This document shows, one piece after another, positions 8,641 to 17,509 of a DNA stretch of 64,000 bases (position 1 is its first letter; each line of letters starts with the position of its first letter). The translations under genes were made by a program, and so were the position numbers. Origin of the DNA: Bradyrhizobium sp. 1(2017) (GTDB lineage: Bacteria; Pseudomonadota; Alphaproteobacteria; Rhizobiales; Xanthobacteraceae). The DNA lies in contig NZ_CP050022.2 of NCBI RefSeq assembly GCF_011602485.2, positions 6,964,001 through 7,028,000 on the forward strand, in the 5' to 3' direction. The notes beneath the pieces were generated by a model. The model ran no database searches, was not told where the DNA came from, and saw only the letters and a program-made list of their open reading frames with translations.

Positions 8641-10073
8641 GGCGCCTTCGCCGTATCAAGATTCTCGCGACGCTCGGACCCGCCTCGTCGGACCTCGCGA
8701 TGATCCGCCGCCTGTTCGAGGCCGGCGCCGACCTGTTTCGCATCAACATGAGCCACACCCCGCACGACAAGATGCGGGAGTTGGTGGCGACGATCCGCAA
8801 CGTCGAGAGCAGCTATGGCCGGCCGATCGGCATCCTGGTCGACCTCCAGGGCCCCAAGCTGAGGCTCGGCTCCTTCGCTGACGGTGCGGTCCAGCTCCAG
8901 AACGGCCAGACCTTCACGCTCGATTCCGACAAGACGCCGGGTGATGCCACGCGCGTCCACCTGCCCCATCCGGAGATCCTGGCCGCGCTCCGGCCGGGCC
9001 ATGCCCTGCTGCTCGACGACGGCAAGGTGCGGCTGATTGCCGAGGAGACCTCGAAGGAGCACGCGGTGACGCGTGTCGTCGTCGGCGGCAAGATGAGCGA
9101 CCGCAAGGGCGTCAGCCTGCCCGACACCGACCTGCCGGTCTCCGCGATGACGCCAAAGGACCGCGCCGACCTCGAGGCGGCGCTCGTCACCGGCGTCGAC
9201 TGGATCGCGCTGTCCTTCGTGCAGCGCGCCGACGACGTGCACGAAGCCAAGAAGATGATCCGCGGCCGCGCCGCGGTCATGGCCAAGATCGAGAAGCCGC
9301 AGGCGATCGACCGCCTCGCCGACATCATCGAGGCCTCCGACGCGCTGATGGTGGCGCGCGGCGACCTCGGCGTCGAGCTGCCGCTGGAGCGCGTGCCGAG
9401 CCTGCAGAAGCAGATGACGCGGATGGCGCGCCGCGCCGGCAAGCCGGTGGTGGTCGCGACCCAGATGCTGGAATCGATGATCCAGTCGCCGGTGCCGACC
9501 CGCGCCGAAGTCTCCGACGTCGCCACCGCGGTCTATGAGGGCGCCGACGCCATCATGCTGTCGGCGGAATCGGCGGCCGGCAAATTCCCGGTCGAGGCGG
9601 TCTCGACCATGAACCGCATCGGCGAGGAGGTCGAGCGCGACCCGACCTACCGCTCGGTGATCACGGCGCAGCGCCCCACGCCGGAATCCACGGCGGGCGA
9701 CGCCATCGCGGACGCCGCCCGGCAGATCGCCGAGACGCTCGACCTGCCCGCCTTGATCTGCTGGACCTCATCGGGCTCGACCGCCGTGCGCGTGGCGCGC
9801 GAGCGGCCGAAGCCGCCGATCGTGGCGATCACGCCGAACATCGCCGCCGGCCGGCGGCTCGCCGTCGTCTGGGGCGTGCACTGCGTGGTGGCGGAGGATG
9901 CACGCGACCAGGACGACATGGTCGGCCGCGCCGGCCAGATCGCGTTCCGCGACGGCTTCGTCCGCGCCGGCCAGCGCGTCATCATCGTCGCCGGCGTGCC
10001 GCTCGGGATTCCCGGCACCACCAACATGGTGCGCATCGCCTCGGTCGGCCCCGAGGGCGACGCCAACATCTGA
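8637..10073 (+). CDS. pyk: Pyruvate kinase
   Basis: Glycolytic enzyme converting phosphoenolpyruvate and ADP to pyruvate and ATP. The 478-residue length is normal for bacterial pyruvate kinase. Family marks include ATLGPASSD near residue 11, FRINMSH at 34, the catalytic block MAKIEKPQAIDRL (Lys217, Glu219) and the metal-binding VARGDLGVELP (Asp243), then MLESMIQSPVPTRAEVSDVA. The C-terminal allosteric domain is complete. Translation is coupled to the upstream DUF1036 gene by a 4-base overlap. Confidence 0.97.
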   Translation: MRRLRRIKILATLGPASSDLAMIRRLFEAGADLFRINMSHTPHDKMRELVATIRNVESSYGRPIGILVDLQGPKLRLGSFADGAVQLQNGQTFTLDSDKTPGDATRVHLPHPEILAALRPGHALLLDDGKVRLIAEETSKEHAVTRVVVGGKMSDRKGVSLPDTDLPVSAMTPKDRADLEAALVTGVDWIALSFVQRADDVHEAKKMIRGRAAVMAKIEKPQAIDRLADIIEASDALMVARGDLGVELPLERVPSLQKQMTRMARRAGKPVVVATQMLESMIQSPVPTRAEVSDVATAVYEGADAIMLSAESAAGKFPVEAVSTMNRIGEEVERDPTYRSVITAQRPTPESTAGDAIADAARQIAETLDLPALICWTSSGSTAVRVARERPKPPIVAITPNIAAGRRLAVVWGVHCVVAEDARDQDDMVGRAGQIAFRDGFVRAGQRVIIVAGVPLGIPGTTNMVRIASVGPEGDANI

Positions 10074-10146
10074 TTTTCGGCCGCTCACACAAAAAGTGCG
10101 AAAACAACCCCATGCACAGTAGAACGCGACTTCGGCGGCTGTGCTC

Positions 10147-10227
10147 GGGCTTTTCGAAAAGCCCAGCGCAGCCAACGGCCTGAGCGCAATCAGGCCGCCG
10201 CGCGGGTCGCGCGGCCTATTCTAGGCC
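10147..10227. terminator. Cluster of hairpins between convergent pyk and tetR genes
   Basis: Four stacked inverted repeats lie here: a perfect 18-bp palindrome GGGCTTTTCGAAAAGCCC (10147-10164); a 7-bp stem at 10177-10183/10190-10196; an 8-bp GC stem at 10197-10204/10208-10215; and a 6-bp stem at 10213-10218/10222-10227 covering the tetR stop codon. Long U runs are absent, so efficient intrinsic termination is uncertain. The position argues for a bidirectional terminator zone. Confidence 0.5.
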
Positions 10228-10901
10228 CCAACCAGCGTCTTGGCGGTCGGCAGCAGCGTCTGCTGCACCACCAGACCCCTGGCGCGCGCGTCCATGACGC
10301 CGACGGCGCGCAGCGCCAGCAGCGTCACGGTCTGCACGGCATCGCGCATCTTGATGGGATCTTCGAGATTGTCGGGCGCGAGCGGCCCGACCAGGGCCTC
10401 ATGCAGCGCGCCGAGCAGCGCGGTGGCGGCGAGTGCGGTATCTTGCGCGGGCAGATGACCGGCGCGCACGGCGGCGTCGATCCGGGACGCGATCTCGCCG
10501 GCGATCTCGCGCCGGCTGGCAAGGCGCGAGGCGCTGACATCGACGTCGACGGGCTCGGCCAGGATGCCCCAGGCCAGTCTGCGCTGCGACAGTGTATGCA
10601 CCGCGACCGTGGTGACGGCGGCCGCCAGCGCCGAGGACGGCCCCGGCGCGGCATCGGCCGCCCGCCGGATCGCCGCGAGCTCGTCGCGGGAGACCTCTGC
10701 AATGAGCTCGGAAATCAGCTCGGCCTTGGACGGAAAATAACGGTAGACCGTGCCGGCCGCGACGTTCGCGCGGACCGCGACCGGCGCAATCTGCACCGCC
10801 GCCATCCCGCCTTCCGCCGCAGCCTCCCGCGCCGCCGCCAAGATCGCACTGCGCCGGGCCGCAAGGCGCTTCACCACTTGATGCGTCCGCCGATAAACCA
10901 T
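10221..10901 (-). CDS. TetR/AcrR family transcriptional regulator
   Basis: A 226-residue repressor. The N-terminal helix-turn-helix (about 15-60) shows the TetR pattern ending in AAGTVYRYFPSKAELISELI. The C-terminal ligand-binding part has the conserved AWGILAEPVD and GALHEALVGP stretches seen in a common rhizobial TetR subgroup. The start MVYRRTHQVVK gives the usual short lead before the first helix; a longer in-frame extension has no family likeness. A CTGAA-N6-TTCAG palindrome 87 bases upstream may be its operator. The target is unknown; the divergent PAP2 phosphatase gene is the nearest candidate. Confidence 0.88.
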   Translation of the reverse strand: MVYRRTHQVVKRLAARRSAILAAAREAAAEGGMAAVQIAPVAVRANVAAGTVYRYFPSKAELISELIAEVSRDELAAIRRAADAAPGPSSALAAAVTTVAVHTLSQRRLAWGILAEPVDVDVSASRLASRREIAGEIASRIDAAVRAGHLPAQDTALAATALLGALHEALVGPLAPDNLEDPIKMRDAVQTVTLLALRAVGVMDARARGLVVQQTLLPTAKTLVGA

Positions 10902-10987
10902 GGCGCGCTTCCTGTCCCACACGCCAGCCGCACGCCCTGCGGCCAAACGCTTCGTCACGTCGAATGATGCAAATCGCCCCGCAAGGA

Positions 10988-11003
10988 CTGAACAACTATT
11001 CAG
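10988..11003. promoter_or_regulatory. Possible TetR operator, CTGAA-N6-TTCAG palindrome
   Basis: A 16-bp element with 5-bp perfect arms lies upstream of the tetR gene, between it and the divergent PAP2 gene. On the minus strand it overlaps an AATAGT hexamer that sits 17 bases after TTTCCA, a plausible weak -35/-10 pair. Autoregulation is inference. Confidence 0.4.
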
Positions 11004-11173
11004 GGTGGATGACAAGATGGAAATGACTGAAGCGTCACGCGATTCCGTAAAACCATAGGGGACGCCTAAAAGCACCTCGCAGAGGTTGTAATTTTGATAA
11101 CTACACTTCTTACCACGATCTTAAAGCGGGGTCCGTAACCGTACCGCGGTAATGCAATCCCGGTCGTTGTAAC

Positions 11174-12160
11174 ATGATCGACGCGGACTCCCGGAACGCC
11201 TGGCGGCTCTTCCATCTGAACTGGTTTCCGATCGGCGGGATGGCTGCCCTATTGGCACTCGGCCTCCTTTTTACCGGACTTGGACTCGAGCCGGTCGCCT
11301 ACGGGGTGACATTGGCAATTGCGGCGTTACTCCTCGCTGTTGCCTATCGCCATCTGATCATCAACGGCGACCTTGCTGACCCGAAGCTGCTGTTTTCGCT
11401 CGGCACGATCGGACAAATCATTCTCACCTGCGCCATCGTCGGGCCGCTGAGCTACGTCGCCGGCAAGCTGAACTGGCCGCTTCAGGACCAGACGCTGCTT
11501 ACGATCGACCGCGCGATTGGCCTCGATCCCGAACCGATCGCACATTACGTCAACGACCATCCGTGGCTCGCGCACAGTCTTGCGCGCAGCTACGGACTGA
11601 TCAAGCTACCGCTGCTCGGCATTCCCATCGTGCTGGCGCTGACAGCGCGCTATGTGCGGCTGCAATTGTTCATGCTCGCGATGAGCGTCGCGCTTGCGGT
11701 CACCATCGCCATCTCCGCCATCGTGCCGGCGATCGGCACCTATTACGGGCTGCAACTGCCGGCCGCGCATTTTCCTGAAATCAACACCGCGGTATATGCC
11801 GGGCAACTGCGCGACATCCTGGCGCTTCGCGATGGCAGCCTGCACGAGCTACGGCTGTTCTTTCTCTCGGGCATCGTCTCGTTTCCGAGCTTTCACGCCG
11901 CATCCGCCGTGCTCTACGTATGGGCATTGTGGCCGGTGCGCTGGATCGCTGGCATCGCGGCCCTACTCAACGCGCTAATGATCGCAGCAACGCCGGCGAT
12001 CGGCGCGCACTACGTCATCGACATCGTTGCCGGCATTGCGGTCGCCGTCGCATCGATTTGGGTGACGAAAATATGTCTGGAATGGCGCGGGCGGAGTTCG
12101 CATCCCGACGCGAAGACATCGCCTGCCTGGCAGCGCGGTCTCGAGATGGAGGCGCGATGA
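11174..12160 (+). CDS. PAP2-superfamily membrane phosphatase
   Basis: A 328-residue inner-membrane protein with about seven hydrophobic segments. The PAP2 signature is present in the C-terminal half: the second motif FPSFHAASAVLY (Ser and catalytic His) and the third motif HYVIDIVAG (His and Asp). Members dephosphorylate lipid phosphates such as undecaprenyl diphosphate or phosphatidate; the substrate is not predictable. The first motif (KxxxxxxRP) is not obvious, a divergence shared by the inositolphosphorylceramide synthase-like branch, so a transferase role is also possible. Translation starts at ATG close after a TTGTAAC stretch without a strong Shine-Dalgarno sequence. Confidence 0.82.
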   Translation: MIDADSRNAWRLFHLNWFPIGGMAALLALGLLFTGLGLEPVAYGVTLAIAALLLAVAYRHLIINGDLADPKLLFSLGTIGQIILTCAIVGPLSYVAGKLNWPLQDQTLLTIDRAIGLDPEPIAHYVNDHPWLAHSLARSYGLIKLPLLGIPIVLALTARYVRLQLFMLAMSVALAVTIAISAIVPAIGTYYGLQLPAAHFPEINTAVYAGQLRDILALRDGSLHELRLFFLSGIVSFPSFHAASAVLYVWALWPVRWIAGIAALLNALMIAATPAIGAHYVIDIVAGIAVAVASIWVTKICLEWRGRSSHPDAKTSPAWQRGLEMEAR

Positions 12161-12210
12161 CCCGGCCGGCATCTGCCGGATCAGGCGATGGCCGCTCCAG
12201 ACCCCGCCCC

Positions 12211-12243
12211 AAAAGAAAAGAGCCCCGTCAGGGACGGGGCTCT
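12211..12243 (-). terminator. Strong rho-independent terminator of the pilin gene
   Basis: An 11-bp perfect stem (12219-12229 with 12233-12243, core GAGCCCCGTC) with a 3-base loop is followed on the minus strand by TTTTCTTTT. It lies 23 bases after the pilin stop codon, a typical intrinsic terminator for a highly expressed small gene. Confidence 0.9.
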
Positions 12244-12266
12244 CGAAACTCTGAAGTCGTCAAGAC

Positions 12267-12431
12267 TTACTTCAGGCTGGTCGAGATCGAGCCGAACTTG
12301 GTGTTCAGCGAGCTGCCGAGGTTGTTGACGACGGTGATGATCGCGAGCGCGATGCCGGCGGCGATCAGGCCGTATTCGATGGCGGTGGCGCCGGATTCGT
12401 CTTTCACGAAACGCGAAACGAGGTTCTTCAT
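12267..12431 (-). CDS. Flp-type IVb pilin
   Basis: A 54-residue structural pilin precursor of the Flp/Tad system. The leader MKNLVSRFVKDESG ends at the prepilin peptidase site Gly14-Ala15, with Glu19 at +5 and Tyr20 at +6, the Flp signature GATAIEYGLIAAGIA. A single hydrophobic helix follows. The start is set by the leader. No tad assembly genes, prepilin peptidase or cpa genes are in the window, so this is either a stand-alone pilin or is served by a distant tad locus. A strong terminator follows directly, so it is a single-gene unit. Confidence 0.93.
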   Translation of the reverse strand: MKNLVSRFVKDESGATAIEYGLIAAGIALAIITVVNNLGSSLNTKFGSISTSLK

Positions 12432-12840
12432 AGACTGCTCCAAAGAGTAAAGGGCTACAAACTGGCCTGGTCTTTTCGGCTTCCCAGCGCCGCCCGACCA
12501 TGCGGCCGAACGTAGAGACAAAGAATTGCGCCGCAGTTAATTCGACTGCGTAAACACGAAGCGGATTGCACGTATTGGCCGATGGTAAACCGAAATTGAA
12601 AACAATCGGTTAAATCGCAAATATCCGCGACAATGATGCGGCGCGCGATTTACCCGAAGTTATGATCGCCCGTGCTCCAATGCCGCCCGCTCGACTGAAG
12701 CGCGATGAGATGATGAGTTCGTCGCACTTCAGGTCGTTTGTTCGAGCATGATCGTCTCGGAAAAACCGCACCACGCTTTGCGCTCACGCGGCCCTCCGGA
12801 TCGTGCTCGACCGGCAAGAACAACAGGACGACGAGGCGGC
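12432..12840. other. Intergenic region, divergent promoters of pilin and membrane-protein genes
   Basis: Between two divergent genes. The stretch around 12530-12660 is locally AT-richer than its surroundings, as expected for promoters, but I could not assign a confident -35/-10 pair. An in-frame extension of the downstream membrane protein (from 12748) reads Arg/Pro-rich and is not likely to be translated. No RNA gene seen. Confidence 0.5.
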
Positions 12841-14331
12841 ATGTCCCTTTCCTTTGCCAACAGCATTGCGGTGCAGAGCCGCGCGCGGTCCCTGGTGCCG
12901 CTGTGCGTCGGGGCCGGCGCCTATCTCTTCTTCCTCTTTGTCGGCGACACGCTGCTTCAGGACTCCGACTCGTTCTGGCAGATCAAGATCGGGCAATGGA
13001 TCCTCGATCACGGCGCCATGCCGCAGACGGATTTCTATTCCTTCACGCGGACGGGCGCGCCCTGGATTTCGACCTCGTGGCTGTCGCAGGTGATGTTCGC
13101 ATTCTCCTACGCGCAATGGGGCTGGGCCGGGCCGGTGATCCTCACCGCGCTCGGCGTCGCACTGTCGGCCGCAATCTTCGTCTATCTGCTCGATGCGCAG
13201 ATCGAGGTGCCGCGCGCGGTGCTGTTTGCGATGCTGGCGCTGCTGTTGTCGCTGCATCACGTGCTGTCGCGTCCGCATATCCTGGCACTGCCCGTCATGG
13301 TGGCGTGGATCGGCCTGCTGATGGCGGCTGCCGATCGCAGGAGCGCGCCGTCCTGGACCTGGCTGCCGCTGATGGCGCTGTGGGCCAATCTGCACGGCGG
13401 CTTCGTGCTGGGCCTTGCGCTGATCGGTCCGATCTCGCTCGAGGCGGTCGAGCACGCCGAGAAGGGAAAACGGCTCCAACTGTTCCTGCGCTGGGTGCTG
13501 TTCGGCGTCGGCGCGCTGATCGCGAGCTGCTGCACGCCTTACGGCTGGAAGACGCTGATGGGCGCGACCAACATCCTCAGCCTCGGCGAGCTGCTGTCGC
13601 TGATCTTCGAATGGATGCCGGCGAACTTCGCCACCTTCACCTCGTTCGAAGGCGCACTGCTCGGCCTGATCGCACTCGGTTACTATCGCGGCCTCGTGCT
13701 CTCGGCCCCCAGGATCTTCCTGATCCTGTTCCTGACCTGGAGCGCGCTGACCCATGTCAGGAGCATCGAGGCGTTTGCCTTCCTGGTGCCGCTGGTGCTG
13801 GCAAAGCCGCTCGGCGAGATGTTCGGCCGCCCGCCGGTTGACGCCGCTGACGGCGACCGTTGGCCGGCCCGCTACATCACCGCACTCGGCGCGCTGATGA
13901 TCGTGGCCGCGAGCTGGACGTCGACCTCGCTCTATATGGGGCACCACCGTTTCACCTTTACGATGACGCAGACGCCGGTGGCGGCAGTCGACCTGCTCGA
14001 GAAGCTCAAGGTGCAGCGCATCTTCAACGCCTATCAGTTCGGCGGCTATCTGATCGCGCGCGACATTCCCGTCTTCGTCGACGGCCGCGCCGAGCTCTAC
14101 GGCGAGAAGTTCGTGATGGACTTCTTCAAGGCGACCGAGGGCAAGAAGCCCGAGCTGCTGCCGCGCCTGCTGGATGAGCACAAGATCGACGCGACGCTAT
14201 TGGTCGCCGATGCGCCAGGTCCGCAGATCCTCGACCAGCTCAAGGGCTGGAAGCGGATCTATGCGGACGACATCGCGGTGATCCATGTGCGGGAGAATGC
14301 GCAAGGAGCGGCGACGACGGCCTCGAAGTGA
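12841..14331 (+). CDS. Polytopic membrane protein, unknown function (glycosyltransferase-like topology)
   Basis: A 496-residue inner-membrane protein with roughly ten hydrophobic helices in residues 20-370 and a soluble C-terminal domain of about 120 residues. An early periplasmic loop contains DSDSFWQIKIGQWIL and DFYSFTRTGAPWIS, a layout recalling oligosaccharyl/mannosyl transferases of the GT-C type, with acidic residues in the first loop. The C-terminal domain contains AYQFGGYLIARDIPVFVDGRAELYG. I do not recognise a named family. The ATG used gives MSLSFAN; an upstream start would add a charged Arg-rich stretch. It is divergent from the pilin gene, so a link to pilin modification is conceivable but not shown. 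Confidence 0.75.
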   Translation: MSLSFANSIAVQSRARSLVPLCVGAGAYLFFLFVGDTLLQDSDSFWQIKIGQWILDHGAMPQTDFYSFTRTGAPWISTSWLSQVMFAFSYAQWGWAGPVILTALGVALSAAIFVYLLDAQIEVPRAVLFAMLALLLSLHHVLSRPHILALPVMVAWIGLLMAAADRRSAPSWTWLPLMALWANLHGGFVLGLALIGPISLEAVEHAEKGKRLQLFLRWVLFGVGALIASCCTPYGWKTLMGATNILSLGELLSLIFEWMPANFATFTSFEGALLGLIALGYYRGLVLSAPRIFLILFLTWSALTHVRSIEAFAFLVPLVLAKPLGEMFGRPPVDAADGDRWPARYITALGALMIVAASWTSTSLYMGHHRFTFTMTQTPVAAVDLLEKLKVQRIFNAYQFGGYLIARDIPVFVDGRAELYGEKFVMDFFKATEGKKPELLPRLLDEHKIDATLLVADAPGPQILDQLKGWKRIYADDIAVIHVRENAQGAATTASK

Positions 14332-14384
14332 GGCGCAGCCTCAGGCGTACCTCTCGGACGACGCCCCCCGTTCGGAAGCGTCGT

Positions 14385-15407
14385 TTACTCGATCACCTCA
14401 TCTGCGCCGGCAACGAATGCAGAGGAGAACGCAAGACCCAGCAGTCTTGCTGCCTTCACGTTGATGACGAGCTCTACCTTCGTCACGAGCTGGACTGGAA
14501 GGTCGGAAGGCTTCTCACCCGACAGGATCCGTCCGGCATAGACCCCCGCGCGCCGGTGCGACTGCATGAAATCTCCGCCATAGCTCATCAAACCTCCAGC
14601 CACGGGAAAGTCCCGGGTCTGTGTGATTGCGGGCACGCGATACTTTACCGCGAGAGCGGCCAACCGCGAGCTGCGAAAGGCAAAATAGGGGTCGGAGGTA
14701 AATACGAGTCCACCTGCTCCGTCCTTGGCCAGGGCAGCGAACACAGCTTCGAACTCATCTTCCTTGCTTGCGCCCAAAACTTCCAGGCGAACACCCAGAG
14801 TGTCAGCGGCAGCGTGAAGCTTCTGCAATTGTGACTGTGCGGTCGGACTTGTCGGGTTGGTGACGACCATCAGCTTCGTCGCCGTGGGCATCAGGTCGCG
14901 CATGAATTCAAGCCGCTTTGGCGAAACGTCGACACTCAAGCTCGAAACCCCCGTGATGTTCCCGCCCGGCCGCGACAGGCTATCGACCACGTGCAGCTGG
15001 ACGGGGTCGCCGCCCATCTCGAAAACGATCGGCTTGGTCGTACTCGCAGCTTTCGCGGCAAGCGCCACGGGCGCGCCGCCGGGAGCGACAAGCACATCCA
15101 CATTGCGGGCGGCCAGTTCGCCAGCCAAGGCAGGCAATCGAGAGTATTGTCCGCTAGCCCATTGAAAGTCGATCTTGACGTTGCGGCCCTCGACGAAACC
15201 GGCCTCCCCTAGTCCCTGGTGGAAAGCCTGAAGTCGACTGGCAAAGAGCTCGGGCGACTCCGGACAAAGATAGCCAATGACCGGCACAGAGGGCTTCTGC
15301 GCATGGGATTTGGTCGTCCCCGCCGCGACGCCTGCCATCAAAAGCAGGACATCACGCCGCTTGATGCGGCTTCGTAGCGTTCCTGCTCGAGAGTTGGTGC
15401 ACTTCAT
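14385..15407 (-). CDS. ABC transporter substrate-binding protein (PF04392 type)
   Basis: A 340-residue periplasmic binding protein. The N-terminus has a twin-arginine-like signal (IKRRDVLLLMAG) ending near residue 36 (SHA-QKP). The mature part follows the ABC_sub_bind family: VIGYLCPES, LGEAGFVEGRNVKIDFQWA, NVDVLVAPGG, PIVFEMGGDPV, GVSSLSVDVSPKRLEFM and YRVPAITQTRDF. In this family the ligand is often unknown; some bind aromatic amino acids. No permease or ATPase gene is adjacent, so it is an orphan binding protein. A sensor cyclase lies upstream on the same strand after 61 bases, so the protein may feed a signal rather than a transporter; this is inference. Confidence 0.88.
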   Translation of the reverse strand: MKCTNSRAGTLRSRIKRRDVLLLMAGVAAGTTKSHAQKPSVPVIGYLCPESPELFASRLQAFHQGLGEAGFVEGRNVKIDFQWASGQYSRLPALAGELAARNVDVLVAPGGAPVALAAKAASTTKPIVFEMGGDPVQLHVVDSLSRPGGNITGVSSLSVDVSPKRLEFMRDLMPTATKLMVVTNPTSPTAQSQLQKLHAAADTLGVRLEVLGASKEDEFEAVFAALAKDGAGGLVFTSDPYFAFRSSRLAALAVKYRVPAITQTRDFPVAGGLMSYGGDFMQSHRRAGVYAGRILSGEKPSDLPVQLVTKVELVINVKAARLLGLAFSSAFVAGADEVIE

Positions 15408-15468
15408 GGCTACCCGCTGCCGTCAGCCGATTGGCCGAGCATAGCCCCGAACGCTCAAACAGTCCTGC

Positions 15469-17223
15469 TCATCCGGCGGACGACCGGCCTCTCCCAGAGA
15501 GAGAGTCGAAGGATATCCCGAAGACCGGAATGGCTTCGTCATATCCCTTGATTTCGCGGTGCCCGAGATCCGCAACGGGCCGCCTGCCTTTGACGCCGGC
15601 GGCGACTTTGGCGTCGATCAGGATTTCCTTGTCTGCGGCAGATGCGCACAGCCGGGCCGCGAGATTTACGACGCTGCCAATGGCGGTGTAGTCGAGCCGA
15701 TCCTTGTAGCCGATCCGGCCGACAGTCGCAGGCCCGCTGGCAAGGCCGATTCCGAAGCCAACGTGGTAGCCATGCAATCGCCAGCCGGCGATCAGGGCTT
15801 GCACATTCCTCTGCATGTCGACGGCGAGATCGATGGCTCTCAACGCAGGCTCTTCGATTGGGACAGGTGCGTTCACCAGGACCATCAGCCCATCTCCGGA
15901 GAAGTTGATCAGCGTTGCTTCGAATTTCGCGATGACCCCGCCCAGACTTTCATAGTACTCCGACAGCACCCTCATCACCTCCTCAGGCGCAGCTCCCGCC
16001 GAAAACGCCGTGAAACCTCTCAGATCGCAGAAGACAACGACGACTTCCGTACGGCGGCCGTCCAGCACACTGTCGTCGCCGGCTCGATCGACGAGATCGG
16101 CGACCTGAGGGGCAAGGAACCGCCTGAGCCTGGCTATGCGCTCCTGATGCTGCTGCGCCAGCTCCAACTCGGAAGCCATTCTGTTGAAACTGTTCGCAAG
16201 GCGCTGAAACTCGTCCCCGGTGTGTATCGAGATGCGGTGGTCGAGCGCCCCGGCACCAATCCTCTCCGTGCCCTCCTCGAGCAATTTGATTGGCTCCGTC
16301 ATGCGGTCCGCCAGGGCATAGGCCAGAGCCCCTGCGAGCAGGCTGCTTATTGCGAGCAGCATGACGGTCCGCCACAGGGCGGCATAGATCGGCGCATAGG
16401 CTTCGGATAACGGCTGCTCGACCACGACTGTCCAATCGGTGCCCTGTATGGGAGCCGCGCTCGCAGCTACATAATGTCCTTGCGCATCCCGGCTGGTTGC
16501 GAACCCCCGTCCCGGCCCGATTGCGTCCCGCACGGCCCGAAAGCGCTTGGAGGTCGCTTCCTCCGCTCCGCGCAGAACGAGGCTGATGTCGGGATGGGCG
16601 ATAAGGCGGCCCGATCGGTCCAGGATGAAGGCGTAGCCGGTCTTTCCAAACTTGATCGCCGAGATAACGTCCCAAATCAGCTTGAGGTTGACTTCGGCCA
16701 CGACGACGCCGACAGCCGGCCGGTTGCCGACGATCGCAATCGTCAGGTACGGTTCGGAGCCTCGATTGTAGCTGACGTCGCTGAACCAGATCTGAGCTGC
16801 CCGGGCACCGACAAAAGCAGGATCGGCTGACCGGTCCGCGCGGCTCTCAACTCGATTGAGGCCGATCCGCGAGATGTAGAGACGCTCCAGACCATTGCCA
16901 TCGAGGAGCGTGAGACTGGCGATGGCAGGCGCCTGTCGAAGGAGGCGCAACGCGTCGGTTCGCCGGCGCTCGTCGGGCTCCTCGGTCCACGGAAGCTGGA
17001 CCAGCCAGCCCAGCTGAGTTGTGATGCCTTGGATGAATTCGTGTATTTCGGCGGCCGCGGATGCCGACTGGAGACCAAGCCACTGGTCAAGCCGTGCGCG
17101 CTGATCGCGATAGCCGAACCAGCCTTCGATGACGCCGTTGAAAGCCAGCGGGGTTGCGACAGCCACGAAAAGCGCGAGCAAATATTTATGAAAGAGGCTG
17201 CGAAACCGATCTTGAGGAATCAT
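15469..17223 (-). CDS. Membrane sensor class III adenylate/guanylate cyclase (extracellular sensor-HAMP-cyclase)
   Basis: A 584-residue inner-membrane receptor cyclase. One transmembrane helix lies near residues 12-32 and another near 275-300. Between them is a periplasmic dCache-like sensor with DRSGRLIAHPDISLVLRG. A HAMP segment follows (about 305-360: DRMTEPIKLLEEGTERIG), then the cyclase domain (about 385-550) with the metal aspartates in FCDLRGFTAFS and NFSGDGLMVLVNAP. AGGAG 9 bases upstream supports the ATG. It lies just upstream of an orphan periplasmic binding protein on the same strand, so a two-protein sensory unit is possible. It is the second cyclase in the window and has a different architecture from the first. 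Confidence 0.92.
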   Translation of the reverse strand: MIPQDRFRSLFHKYLLALFVAVATPLAFNGVIEGWFGYRDQRARLDQWLGLQSASAAAEIHEFIQGITTQLGWLVQLPWTEEPDERRRTDALRLLRQAPAIASLTLLDGNGLERLYISRIGLNRVESRADRSADPAFVGARAAQIWFSDVSYNRGSEPYLTIAIVGNRPAVGVVVAEVNLKLIWDVISAIKFGKTGYAFILDRSGRLIAHPDISLVLRGAEEATSKRFRAVRDAIGPGRGFATSRDAQGHYVAASAAPIQGTDWTVVVEQPLSEAYAPIYAALWRTVMLLAISSLLAGALAYALADRMTEPIKLLEEGTERIGAGALDHRISIHTGDEFQRLANSFNRMASELELAQQHQERIARLRRFLAPQVADLVDRAGDDSVLDGRRTEVVVVFCDLRGFTAFSAGAAPEEVMRVLSEYYESLGGVIAKFEATLINFSGDGLMVLVNAPVPIEEPALRAIDLAVDMQRNVQALIAGWRLHGYHVGFGIGLASGPATVGRIGYKDRLDYTAIGSVVNLAARLCASAADKEILIDAKVAAGVKGRRPVADLGHREIKGYDEAIPVFGISFDSLSGRGRSSAG

Positions 17224-17509
17224 GATCCGGTCTCCTGTACAATCACAACAGATACTATGGCTTAGAATAACATGTCACTCCGCCCTCCAGCTCAAGATCC
17301 GGACGCGCCCTGCTCGCGATCTCCGGCGGGGCGATGACGCAGCAGACCCAGCGCGCGTCCGCTTGAACCCGGACGTTGCGCGGTGACATAGACCGCCTCT
17401 GTCCGCCTAAGGATCACGCGGCTTCACATCTCGGTGGTGGACCATGTTGCGACGTGAGGCACCCGCCAGCGATGCGGTAATATCCGATGGTCGAACAGGA
17501 AGGCGTCTC

